DNA of 7,072 bases from positions 1-7,072 of the forward strand of contig DASVGV010000080.1 of NCBI GenBank assembly GCA_036379355.1, read 5' to 3'. Position numbers and translations under genes: made by a program. Of this stretch, positions 1-5,915 are shown in pieces; the first letter of the stretch is position 1; every line of letters begins with the position of its first letter. Under the pieces are notes generated by a model. The model was not told where the DNA came from and ran no database searches. It saw only the letters and a list, made by a program, of their open reading frames with translations. This stretch comes from CAJCIY01 sp036379355 (GTDB taxonomy: Bacteria > Actinomycetota > Actinomycetes > Mycobacteriales > CAJCIY01).

Positions 1-1
1 C

Positions 2-901
2 GGTCCGGGCGGGCCAGCGGGCTCGTACGGGACCGGTGGGTTCGACCTCGGCGACCTGTTCGGCGGCGGCTCGGCCGGTGGCGGCCTCGGCGACATGCTC
101 GGCGGCCTGTTCGGCAACGCGGCCGGCGGACGGCACCGGGCACCGATGCGCGGCGAGGACCTCGCCGGGTCGGTGACGGTCGGCCTCGCCTCCACGATGC
201 ACGACCAGCAGATCAACGTGCGGCTCCCGGGCGGCGCGCCGTGCGACGCCTGCCACGGCAGTGGTGCGGCGCCCGGCACGGCGCCGCGTACCTGCCCGAC
301 GTGCGGCGGCACCGGCATGACCCAGACCAACCAGGGCGGGTTCGCGTTCACCTCGCCGTGCGCCACCTGCCGGGGCGACGGGCGCGTCGTCGACGTCCCC
401 TGCCCCACGTGTGGGGGCACCGGTGCGCGCGAACGCCTGCAGAAGATCCGGGTGCCGGCGGGGGTGCGCGACGGCCAGCGGCTGCGCGTCCGCGGACGGG
501 GTGCGCCCGGTGCCCGCGGTGGTCCGGCGGGCGACCTGGAGGTGACGGTCCACGTCACGAACGACACGGTGTTCGGCCGTGACGGGGACGCCCTCACCCT
601 GACAGTTCCCGTGACCTTTCCGGAGGCGGCGCTCGGGACAACCATCACCGTCCCGACCCTCGACGGGCAGGTCACCCTCAAGGTCCCTGCCGGGACGACG
701 TCCGGGCGGCGGCTGCGGGTCCGCGATCGAGGCTTCCCGGGCCGCGGCGGGACGCGCGGGCCGCTGCTCGTCACGATCGAGGTCGCGGTTCCGCAGAAGC
801 TCTCCGGCAAGGCGCGGGAGGCGCTCGAGGTGTTCGCGGCCGAGAGCACCGACGATCCGCGCCGGCACCTCAGCTCGCTGCTCGCCGGGGATGCGTCATG
901 A
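2..901 (+). CDS. dnaJ: Chaperone protein DnaJ (Hsp40), 5'-truncated by window edge
   Basis: DnaJ is the cytoplasmic co-chaperone that binds unfolded protein and stimulates the DnaK ATPase. The reading frame is open to the window edge, so about 299 residues are visible; family members have about 380-390, so the N-terminal J domain with its HPD motif lies upstream. Visible parts in order: a Gly/Phe-rich linker (bases 2 to about 145, containing GGFDLGDLFGGG); a cysteine-rich zinc domain with all four CxxCxGxG repeats intact (CDACHGSG from base 242, then CPTCGGTG, CATCRGDG and CPTCGGTG, ending near 424); then the two beta-rich substrate-binding C-terminal domains (VFGRDGDALTLTVPVTFPE, PTLDGQVTLKVPAG). 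An internal ATG at 95 falls inside the Gly-rich linker and is not the real start. The stop overlaps the hspR start (ATGA, 898-901), indicating one operon with translational coupling. In actinobacteria this is the DnaJ1 of dnaK-grpE-dnaJ-hspR; the first two genes are inferred to lie upstream. Confidence 0.96.
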   Translation, partial: GPGGPAGSYGTGGFDLGDLFGGGSAGGGLGDMLGGLFGNAAGGRHRAPMRGEDLAGSVTVGLASTMHDQQINVRLPGGAPCDACHGSGAAPGTAPRTCPTCGGTGMTQTNQGGFAFTSPCATCRGDGRVVDVPCPTCGGTGARERLQKIRVPAGVRDGQRLRVRGRGAPGARGGPAGDLEVTVHVTNDTVFGRDGDALTLTVPVTFPEAALGTTITVPTLDGQVTLKVPAGTTSGRRLRVRDRGFPGRGGTRGPLLVTIEVAVPQKLSGKAREALEVFAAESTDDPRRHLSSLLAGDAS

Positions 902-1347
902 CGCCCGACCCGGTCGGCCTCGAGGCCCTCGACGACCGGCCCGTCTACGTCATCTCCGTGGCGGCGGAGCTCGCCGGCATGCACCCGCAGACGTTGCGCG
1001 GCTACGACCGGATGGGGCTCGTCGTACCGGGTCGCGCCGGCCGGGCCCGGCGCTACTCGGAGCGCGACATCGGCCTCCTGCGGGAGATCGCCCGGCTCTC
1101 GCACGATGAGGGAGTCGGCCTCGCGGGCATCCGGCGCATTCTCGCGCTGCGTCGCGAGCTGGCCCTCGTCCGTACGCAGATGCAGGCGATGGCGCAGGAG
1201 CTGGCGCAGCTGCGGGAGACCGCCTCCGCCGACCTCGACGCAGCCATCAGAGCCCACCGCACCGCAGCTCGCCGCGACCTGGTCCCGCTGACGCGACAGC
1301 CCGGGACGAGCGTCGTGGTCTGGCAGCGCAGCCGCCGAAACCGCTGA
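898..1347 (+). CDS. hspR: Heat-shock repressor HspR (MerR family)
   Basis: HspR is a MerR-type DNA-binding repressor that, in Streptomyces and Mycobacterium, binds HAIR inverted repeats upstream of dnaK, clpB and related genes with DnaK as co-repressor. The 149-residue product has the usual length. It opens its DNA-binding domain with VYVISVAAELAGMHPQTLR (residues 17-34, helix-turn-helix) followed by GYDRMGLV and the wing RARRYSERD (49-57). Helical DEGVGLAGIRRIL leads into a probable coiled coil at about residues 80-118. The C-terminus ends in VVVWQRSRRNR, like the basic VVW tail of known HspR proteins. The start ATG overlaps the dnaJ stop; a weak GGGGA lies six bases upstream (887-891). Two common family residues differ slightly (RQYDRLGL is RGYDRMGL here). 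Position in the operon implies autoregulation from the upstream dnaK promoter, which is outside this window. No exact HAIR half-site (CTTGAGT/ACTCAAG) was seen anywhere here. Confidence 0.95.
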   Translation: MTPDPVGLEALDDRPVYVISVAAELAGMHPQTLRGYDRMGLVVPGRAGRARRYSERDIGLLREIARLSHDEGVGLAGIRRILALRRELALVRTQMQAMAQELAQLRETASADLDAAIRAHRTAARRDLVPLTRQPGTSVVVWQRSRRNR

Positions 1348-1353
1348 GAACAC

Positions 1354-1361
1354 GAGAAGGA
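1354..1361 (+). promoter_or_regulatory. Probable ribosome binding site of clpB
   Basis: GAGAAGGA lies in the 29-base gap between hspR and clpB. The spacer to the ATG at 1377 is 15 bases, longer than the usual 5-10, so it is a good sequence match at a poor distance. The protein begins MDANTLTTKSREAL, the conserved ClpB N-terminus, so the start itself is not in doubt. No promoter or HspR operator is visible in the gap. Confidence 0.45.
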
Positions 1362-1376
1362 CGAACGAGACAGACC

Positions 1377-3944
1377 ATGGATGCGAACACGCTGACGACC
1401 AAGAGCCGGGAGGCTCTCTCGGCTGCCGTCACCCGCGCGGCGACGTCGGGCAACCCCGAGGTCGATCCCGCGCACCTCCTGGCCGCCCTGCTGGCCGACC
1501 CCGAGGGGGCTGCGGTCGGCGTCCTGGCCGCTGCCGGTGGCGATCCCGCGGCTGCCGCCCGTGGCGCCGAGGCGGTCCTCGGCCGGCTCGCCGCAGCCCG
1601 CGGCGCCACGGCGGGTGCCCCGCAGATGGGCCGGGCCTTGCTGGCCGTGCTCGAGACGGCGGCCAAGGAGGCCGCCCAGCTCTCCGACGACTACGTCTCC
1701 ACCGAGCACCTGCTGGTGGCCCTGGCCGCTGACGGTGGCACCGACGTGGCGAACCTGCTCCCCACCCGGGACGCTCTGCTGCAAGCGTTCTCGGCCGTAC
1801 GAGGAAACCGCCGGGTGACAAGTCCCGACCCGGAGTCGACGTACGAGGCGCTGGCGAAGTACAGCGTCGACCTGACCGAGCGCGCCCGCTCGGGCGACCT
1901 CGACCCGGTCATCGGCCGCGACACCGAGATCCGCCGGGTGGTGCAGGTGCTGTCCCGGCGGACCAAGAACAACCCGGTCCTGATCGGCGAGCCGGGGGTC
2001 GGCAAGACCGCCATCGTCGAGGGCCTGGCCCAGCGGATCATCGACGGCGACGTGCCGGAGTCGCTGCGCGGCAAGCGCGTCGTCGCCCTCGACCTGGGCG
2101 CCATGGTTGCGGGGGCGAAGTTCCGCGGCGAGTTCGAGGAGCGGCTCAAGGCCGTTCTGGCCGACATCACCGACAGCGAGGGTGAGGTCGTCACGTTCAT
2201 CGACGAGCTGCACACCGTCGTCGGCGCCGGCGCCGCCGAGGGTTCGATGGACGCCAGCAACATGCTCAAGCCGCTCCTCGCCCGCGGCGAGCTTCGGCTG
2301 GTCGGCGCGACGACGCTCGACGAGTACCGGCAGCACATCGAGAAGGACCCGGCACTGGAGCGGCGGTTCGCTCCGGTCCTGGTGGGCGAGCCCAGCGTCG
2401 AGGACTCGATCGCGATCCTGCGCGGGCTCAAGGGCCGGTACGAGGCGCACCACAAGGTTGCGATCTCGGATGCCGCGCTGGTCGCGGCGGCGGCGCTGTC
2501 CGACCGCTACGTCACCGGCCGGTTCCTGCCGGACAAGGCGATCGACCTCGTCGACGAGGCGGCGTCCCGGCTCCGGATGGAGATCGACAGCCGGCCCGTC
2601 GAGATCGACGAGCTGCAGCGCGCCGTCGACCGCATGGTCATGGAGGAGATGGCCCTCGACCGGGAGACCGACGAGGCGTCGGTCGAGCGCCTCGCCGTCC
2701 TGCGGGCCGAGCTGGCCGACCGCCGCGAGGAGCTCGCGGCGCTGACCGCCCGCTGGGAGCAGGAGAAGTCCGGCCTCAACCGGGTCGGCGAGCTCAAGCA
2801 GCACCTCGACGAGCTGCGGGTGGCCCAGGAGCGCGCACAGCGTGACGGCGACCTGGAGACCGCGTCGCGGCTGTCGTACGCCGAGATCCCGGCGGCGGAG
2901 AAGGAGCTCGCGGAGGCCACCGCGTCCGAGTCGGCGGCGGCGCCGATGGTGAAGGAGGAGGTCGGACCCGACGACATCGCCGACGTCGTGGCGAGCTGGA
3001 CCGGCATCCCCGCCGGCCGGCTGCTCGAAGGCGAGACCGTCAAGCTGCTGCGGATGGAGGAGCTGCTGACGGCGCGGGTCGTCGGCCAGTCCGGCGCCGT
3101 GACCGCGGTGGCCGACGCCGTCCGCCGGGCTCGCGCGGGCGTCGCCGACCCTGACCGGCCGACCGGATCGTTCCTGTTCCTCGGCCCGACCGGGGTCGGC
3201 AAGACCGAGCTCGCGAAGGCCTTGGCCGAGTTCCTGTTCGACGACGAGCGGGCGGTCGTCCGCATCGACATGAGCGAGTACTCCGAGAAGCACTCGGTCG
3301 CGCGCCTGGTCGGGGCGCCGCCGGGCTACGTCGGCTTCGAGCAGGGCGGGCAGCTGACCGAGGCGATCCGCCGCCGCCCGTACAGCGTGATCCTGCTGGA
3401 CGAGGTCGAGAAGGCGCACCCGGACGTGTTCGACATCCTGCTGCAGGTGCTCGACGACGGGCGGCTCACCGACGGGCAGGGCCGGACGGTCGACTTCCGG
3501 TCGACGATCCTGGTGCTGACCTCGAACCTGGGCTCGGCCTTCATCAGTGACCCGACACTGTCGCCGGAGCAGCGGCACGAGGCGGTCCTGGCGGCGGTGC
3601 GTTCCGCCTTCAAGCCGGAGTTCCTGAACCGGCTGGACGACGTCCTCATCTTCAACGCGCTGTCCCGCGACGACCTTGCCGGCATCGTCGACATCGCCGT
3701 CTCCCGCCTGGCCGACCGCCTGGCCGACCGCCGCCTGGTCCTCGACGTGACGCCCGCCGCGCGCGACTGGCTGGCCGACGAGGGCTACGACCCCACCTAC
3801 GGCGCCCGCCCGCTCCGCCGGCTGGTGCAGCGCACGATCGGCGACCCGCTGGCCCGCGCGCTCATCAGCGGGGACATCCGGGACGGCGACACGGTGCGGG
3901 TCGACGTCGGCGGGGACGGCCTCGAGGTCGGCCGGGCGGCCTGA
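1377..3944 (+). CDS. clpB: ATP-dependent disaggregase ClpB (Hsp100)
   Basis: ClpB is a hexameric cytoplasmic AAA+ machine that, with DnaK/DnaJ/GrpE, threads proteins out of aggregates. The product has 855 residues, the normal length (E. coli 857). Domains: N-domain with two Clp-N repeats (1-145); AAA1 with Walker A GEPGVGKT (204-211), Walker B TFIDE (273-277) and arginine fingers R329/R330; the coiled-coil middle domain typical of ClpB (about 405-525) that docks DnaK; AAA2 with Walker A GPTGVGKT (603-610), Walker B LLDE (673-676), sensor 1 LTSN (714-717) and sensor 2 GARPLRR (809-815). Pore loops are AKFRGEFEERL (247-257) and GYVG (650-653). The first pore-loop aromatic is Phe249 where many ClpBs have Tyr, a conservative change. 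All catalytic residues are intact. It follows hspR by 29 bases, so co-transcription with the dnaK operon is likely. There is no ClpP-docking IGF/L loop, as expected for ClpB rather than ClpA/C. Confidence 0.98.
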   Translation: MDANTLTTKSREALSAAVTRAATSGNPEVDPAHLLAALLADPEGAAVGVLAAAGGDPAAAARGAEAVLGRLAAARGATAGAPQMGRALLAVLETAAKEAAQLSDDYVSTEHLLVALAADGGTDVANLLPTRDALLQAFSAVRGNRRVTSPDPESTYEALAKYSVDLTERARSGDLDPVIGRDTEIRRVVQVLSRRTKNNPVLIGEPGVGKTAIVEGLAQRIIDGDVPESLRGKRVVALDLGAMVAGAKFRGEFEERLKAVLADITDSEGEVVTFIDELHTVVGAGAAEGSMDASNMLKPLLARGELRLVGATTLDEYRQHIEKDPALERRFAPVLVGEPSVEDSIAILRGLKGRYEAHHKVAISDAALVAAAALSDRYVTGRFLPDKAIDLVDEAASRLRMEIDSRPVEIDELQRAVDRMVMEEMALDRETDEASVERLAVLRAELADRREELAALTARWEQEKSGLNRVGELKQHLDELRVAQERAQRDGDLETASRLSYAEIPAAEKELAEATASESAAAPMVKEEVGPDDIADVVASWTGIPAGRLLEGETVKLLRMEELLTARVVGQSGAVTAVADAVRRARAGVADPDRPTGSFLFLGPTGVGKTELAKALAEFLFDDERAVVRIDMSEYSEKHSVARLVGAPPGYVGFEQGGQLTEAIRRRPYSVILLDEVEKAHPDVFDILLQVLDDGRLTDGQGRTVDFRSTILVLTSNLGSAFISDPTLSPEQRHEAVLAAVRSAFKPEFLNRLDDVLIFNALSRDDLAGIVDIAVSRLADRLADRRLVLDVTPAARDWLADEGYDPTYGARPLRRLVQRTIGDPLARALISGDIRDGDTVRVDVGGDGLEVGRAA
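3708..3731 (+). repeat. Perfect 12-base tandem duplication inside clpB
   Basis: The unit CTGGCCGACCGC occurs twice in a row, in frame, encoding LADR-LADR at ClpB residues 778-785. The region is a helix in the AAA2 C-terminal part where a repeating RLxxRLADRRL pattern is normal in the family, so this is probably a codon-level coincidence of a heptad-like helix, not an insertion. Protein length is not expanded. Confidence 0.5.
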
Positions 3945-3959
3945 GCCCGCCCGTGGGCT
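3944..3959 (+). terminator. Short inverted repeat after clpB, weak terminator candidate
   Basis: AGCCC (3944-3948) and GGGCT (3955-3959) pair around a six-base loop, starting at the last base of the clpB stop codon. The stem is only five base pairs and there is no following T-tract. It lies immediately before the -10-like hexamer of the next gene. It may reduce read-through from clpB, but hairpins this short are common by chance in such GC-rich DNA. Confidence 0.25.
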
Positions 3960-3965
3960 GATACT
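3960..3965 (+). promoter_or_regulatory. -10-like hexamer for a leaderless nitronate monooxygenase transcript
   Basis: GATACT matches the key A (second) and T (sixth) positions of the -10 consensus TATAAT. Its last T is eight bases before the A of the ATG at 3973, placing transcription start at 3972-3973, the start codon itself. There is no Shine-Dalgarno sequence between the clpB stop and this ATG, fitting leaderless translation, which is common in actinobacteria. No convincing -35 is seen about 17 bases upstream (inside the clpB end). Confidence 0.42.
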
Positions 3966-3972
3966 GCTGCCC

Positions 3973-5112
3973 ATGCGTACACAGGTGGCCGAGATGCTCG
4001 GCGTCGAGTTCCCGATCGTGGCGTTCAGCCACTGCCGCGACGTCGTGGCCGCCGTGTCGAGGGCCGGTGGCTTCGGCGTTCTCGGCGCGGTCGCCCACAC
4101 GCCCGAGCTGCTGGAGACCGAGCTCACCTGGATCGAGGAGAACACCGGCGGGAAGCCGTACGGCGTCGACTTGCTGCTGCCGCCGAAGTACGTCGGCGCG
4201 GAGGGCGGCGGTCTCGATCCGGAGCAGGTGCGGGCCCTCCTGCCGGTCGGTCACCAGGAGTTCCTCGACGACCTGCTGGTCCGGTACGGCATCACCCCGC
4301 CCGCGGCCGGAGAACCGCGGTCGGTCCACTCCCTGAACGTCTCGCCGATGGGGTACGAGCCGCTGCTCGACGTCGCGTTCGCGCATCGCATCCGCCTCGT
4401 GGCGAGCGCGCTCGGGCCGCCGCCGGCCGACCTCGTCGAGCGGGCGCACGCGGCCGACGTCCTCGTCGCCGCCCTCGCCGGCACGACCCGGCACGCCCGG
4501 CGGCACGCCGAGGCAGGTGCGGACCTGATCGTCGCCCAGGGCACCGAGGCCGGGGGGCACACGGGCGAGGTGTCGACGATGGTCCTGGTCCCGGAGGTCG
4601 TCGACGCGGTCGCGCCGATCCCGGTGCTCGCCGCGGGGGGTATCGGCCGCGGCCGGCAGGTCGCCGCCGCCTTGGCCCTGGGCGCGGAGGGCGTGTGGTG
4701 CGGGTCGGTATGGCTCACGACCGAGGAGGCCGAGACGAACCCCGTCGTCCGCGACAAGTTCCTCACCGCGACCTCGTCGGACACCGTTCGGTCGCGGACC
4801 CTGACCGGCAAGCCCGCCCGGATGCTGCGGACCGCGTGGACCGAGGAGTGGGACCGGCCGGACACGCCGGACCCGCTCGGCATGCCCCTCCAGACGGCGC
4901 TCGTCGCCGAGACGCAGCGACGGATCGCCCGCGCCGCAGAGCATCCGGGCTCGCAGGCGCGGGAGCTGTCGACGTACTTCGTCGGCCAGATCGTCGGGTC
5001 GATGGACCGGGTCCGGCCGGCCGCATCCGTCGTGCTGGACCTGGTCGAGGAGTTCATCGAGACCATGCAGCGCCTCGACGCGCTCACCGGCGCGGAGGAG
5101 GTCTCGGCCTGA
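3973..5112 (+). CDS. Nitronate monooxygenase-like FMN-dependent oxidoreductase
   Basis: This is a TIM-barrel flavoprotein of the nitronate monooxygenase (2-nitropropane dioxygenase) family, which oxidises nitronates such as propionate-3-nitronate; some relatives are flavin-dependent enzymes of other pathways. The 379 residues match the family's usual length. Diagnostic motifs: AQGTEAGGHTG (188-198, with His196 at the position of the family's active-site histidine), PVLAAGGIGRGRQV (217-230, FMN phosphate binding) and GAEGVWCGSVWL (237-248). The N-terminus MRTQVAEMLGVEFPIVAF is family-like, but the usual APMxG flavin-contacting stretch reads AFSHCRD (17-23). From memory, this places it with a large actinobacterial subgroup related to the mycobacterial Rv3553/IpdC-like proteins; the substrate is unknown. 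It is predicted cytoplasmic, with no signal peptide or membrane segment. It follows clpB by 28 bases and precedes the next gene by 22. The start lacks a Shine-Dalgarno and has a -10-like hexamer at leaderless spacing. Confidence 0.88.
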   Translation: MRTQVAEMLGVEFPIVAFSHCRDVVAAVSRAGGFGVLGAVAHTPELLETELTWIEENTGGKPYGVDLLLPPKYVGAEGGGLDPEQVRALLPVGHQEFLDDLLVRYGITPPAAGEPRSVHSLNVSPMGYEPLLDVAFAHRIRLVASALGPPPADLVERAHAADVLVAALAGTTRHARRHAEAGADLIVAQGTEAGGHTGEVSTMVLVPEVVDAVAPIPVLAAGGIGRGRQVAAALALGAEGVWCGSVWLTTEEAETNPVVRDKFLTATSSDTVRSRTLTGKPARMLRTAWTEEWDRPDTPDPLGMPLQTALVAETQRRIARAAEHPGSQARELSTYFVGQIVGSMDRVRPAASVVLDLVEEFIETMQRLDALTGAEEVSA

Positions 5113-5122
5113 CCGTCCGCGC

Positions 5123-5128
5123 GATACT
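5123..5128 (+). promoter_or_regulatory. -10-like hexamer for a leaderless transcript of the 5135 gene
   Basis: GATACT, the same hexamer as before the upstream gene, ends six bases before the ATG at 5135. Transcription would begin exactly on the A of the start codon. The 22-base gap has no Shine-Dalgarno sequence and no good -35 match. The shared context GATACTGC before both starts strengthens the reading as a promoter element. Confidence 0.42.
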
Positions 5129-5134
5129 GCGCCG

Positions 5135-5806
5135 ATGACTGCCGGGGCGTCGTTCGCAGCCGCGGTCGCCGCGTCGCTCGACCGGCTGGGTGAGGGCTGG
5201 CGCGTCGCCACGCCCGGCGCCGATCCGGACGACGGGCCGGGCATTCCCCTCGACGACGCGGCGACGCTGCTGCTGTTCGGGCCGGACGTCGACTCCGTGC
5301 CTGCGGCCGGCGAGGCGGCGGTCCTGGCTGAGGCGCTGGCGGCGGCGCGGGCTGCGGTCGGGGCCGCGGTGGCCGCGGCTGCCGTACCGGGCGAGGCCGA
5401 GCGCGCGCTGCCGACAATGCTGGGCGGGCCGGCGGTCTGGGAGCGGGCCTGCGCCGAGGCCGTCACGGCGAGCGCCGGGCTGCCGGACGAGCATGCGGTC
5501 GTCGTCGTGCGGACCGACGACGCGCCGGACCGGGCGGTGGAGCGGACCGCGGCGGCCCTGCGCCGCGCCGTCCGCGGGCACGATGCCGTCTGCCGCCTCG
5601 AACCGGGCAGGTACGCAGTCCTGGCGCTGTGCTGGCCGCGCGGGCCGGTCACCCTCCTCGTCGACCGGCTGGTGGGCGCGCTGCTCGACATCGGGGTCGG
5701 TGCGGCGGCCGGTGCCGTCGTCGACAAGGACCCGCGCCGGGCGCTGCCGGGTGCGACCGCGCGCGCCGACCGTGCCTGGGCCGAGCGGAAAGTCATGCGC
5801 CTGTAG
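5135..5806 (+). CDS. Alanine-rich protein with a degenerate GGDEF-like C-terminal half
   Basis: No named family is certain. The 223-residue product has an alanine-rich, probably helical N-terminal part (about 1-90, without signal peptide or clear membrane span). From about residue 93 its pattern follows a diguanylate cyclase fold: MLGGPAVWERACAEAV (95-110) resembles the LTGLxNR entry; AVVVVRTDDA (121-130) the first strand, which carries the metal aspartate in active enzymes; HDAVCRLEPGRYAVL (149-163) the GDLVARLGGDEFAVL segment; GVGAAAGAVV (187-196) the SIGVA strand; and ARADRAWAERK (209-219) the final ADxALYxAK helix. The signature GGDEF reads EPGRY (156-160), the first metal Asp is Arg126, and the FKxINDxxGHxxGD substrate segment is missing, so it cannot make c-di-GMP by the known mechanism. 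It may be a structural or nucleotide-sensing relic. It sits between a flavoenzyme gene and pyrE with no functional link visible. The fold call is by eye only. Confidence 0.6.
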   Translation: MTAGASFAAAVAASLDRLGEGWRVATPGADPDDGPGIPLDDAATLLLFGPDVDSVPAAGEAAVLAEALAAARAAVGAAVAAAAVPGEAERALPTMLGGPAVWERACAEAVTASAGLPDEHAVVVVRTDDAPDRAVERTAAALRRAVRGHDAVCRLEPGRYAVLALCWPRGPVTLLVDRLVGALLDIGVGAAAGAVVDKDPRRALPGATARADRAWAERKVMRL

Positions 5807-5812
5807 GTCCAC

Positions 5813-5836
5813 CGGCACCCGTGCCGCAATCGGGTG
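5813..5836 (+). repeat. Two overlapping, mutually exclusive inverted repeats
   Basis: Just after the stop of the preceding gene, CGGCAC (5813-5818) is the reverse complement of GTGCCG (5821-5826); with a realistic four-base loop the stem is five base pairs. CACCCG (5816-5821) is also the reverse complement of CGGGTG (5831-5836), across nine bases. The two share bases 5816-5821, so an RNA could form only one at a time. No T-tract follows. It could act as a factor-dependent or T-less terminator for the upstream gene. Confidence 0.35.
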
Positions 5837-5902
5837 AGGAAGCGTTCGCGGATGGCGCCTCGCCCCGAACGGATCGTCAACAATCCGGTGGTCCCGGCTC
5901 GG

Positions 5903-5908
5903 TACGCT
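5903..5908 (+). promoter_or_regulatory. -10-like hexamer for a leaderless pyrE transcript
   Basis: TACGCT matches the actinobacterial -10 pattern TANNNT. It ends seven bases before the GTG at 5916, placing transcription start at about 5915-5916. The bases before the GTG contain no Shine-Dalgarno sequence, which supports a leaderless GTG start. No convincing -35 lies at 16-18 bases; the nearest TTGACA-like string (GTCAAC, 5876-5881) is 21 bases away. Confidence 0.42.
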
Positions 5909-5915
5909 CTGCCGC

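Noticed and set aside
95..97. ATG at 95 as the start of a short DnaJ lacking the J domain
   Set aside because: The frame is open upstream to the window edge and encodes the typical Gly/Phe linker of DnaJ, so the true start is outside the window.
891..893. ATG at 891 as the start of a separate 72-residue protein overlapping hspR
   Set aside because: It runs out of frame through the HspR helix-turn-helix coding region, has Arg/Pro-rich shadow composition, and matches nothing recognisable.
2140..2147. GGCTCAAG and similar CTCAAG strings (also near 2262, 2795, 679) as HspR HAIR half-sites
   Set aside because: They are single half-like strings inside coding sequence without the paired CTTGAG arm at seven bases, and are explained by Leu-Lys codons.
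3708..3731. The 12-base tandem repeat in clpB as a recent duplication or slippage event
   Set aside because: The encoded LADRLADR fits the normal family pattern and the protein has standard length, so no insertion is needed to explain it.
1053..4145. Open frame of 1030 codons on the minus strand, antisense to the end of hspR, all of clpB and the start of the next gene
   Set aside because: In very GC-rich DNA the strand opposite a long, GC3-biased gene often lacks stops. The translation is low-complexity, rich in Arg, Asp, Leu, Val and Gln, has no recognisable domain, and crosses gene borders. ClpB on the + strand is fully convincing.
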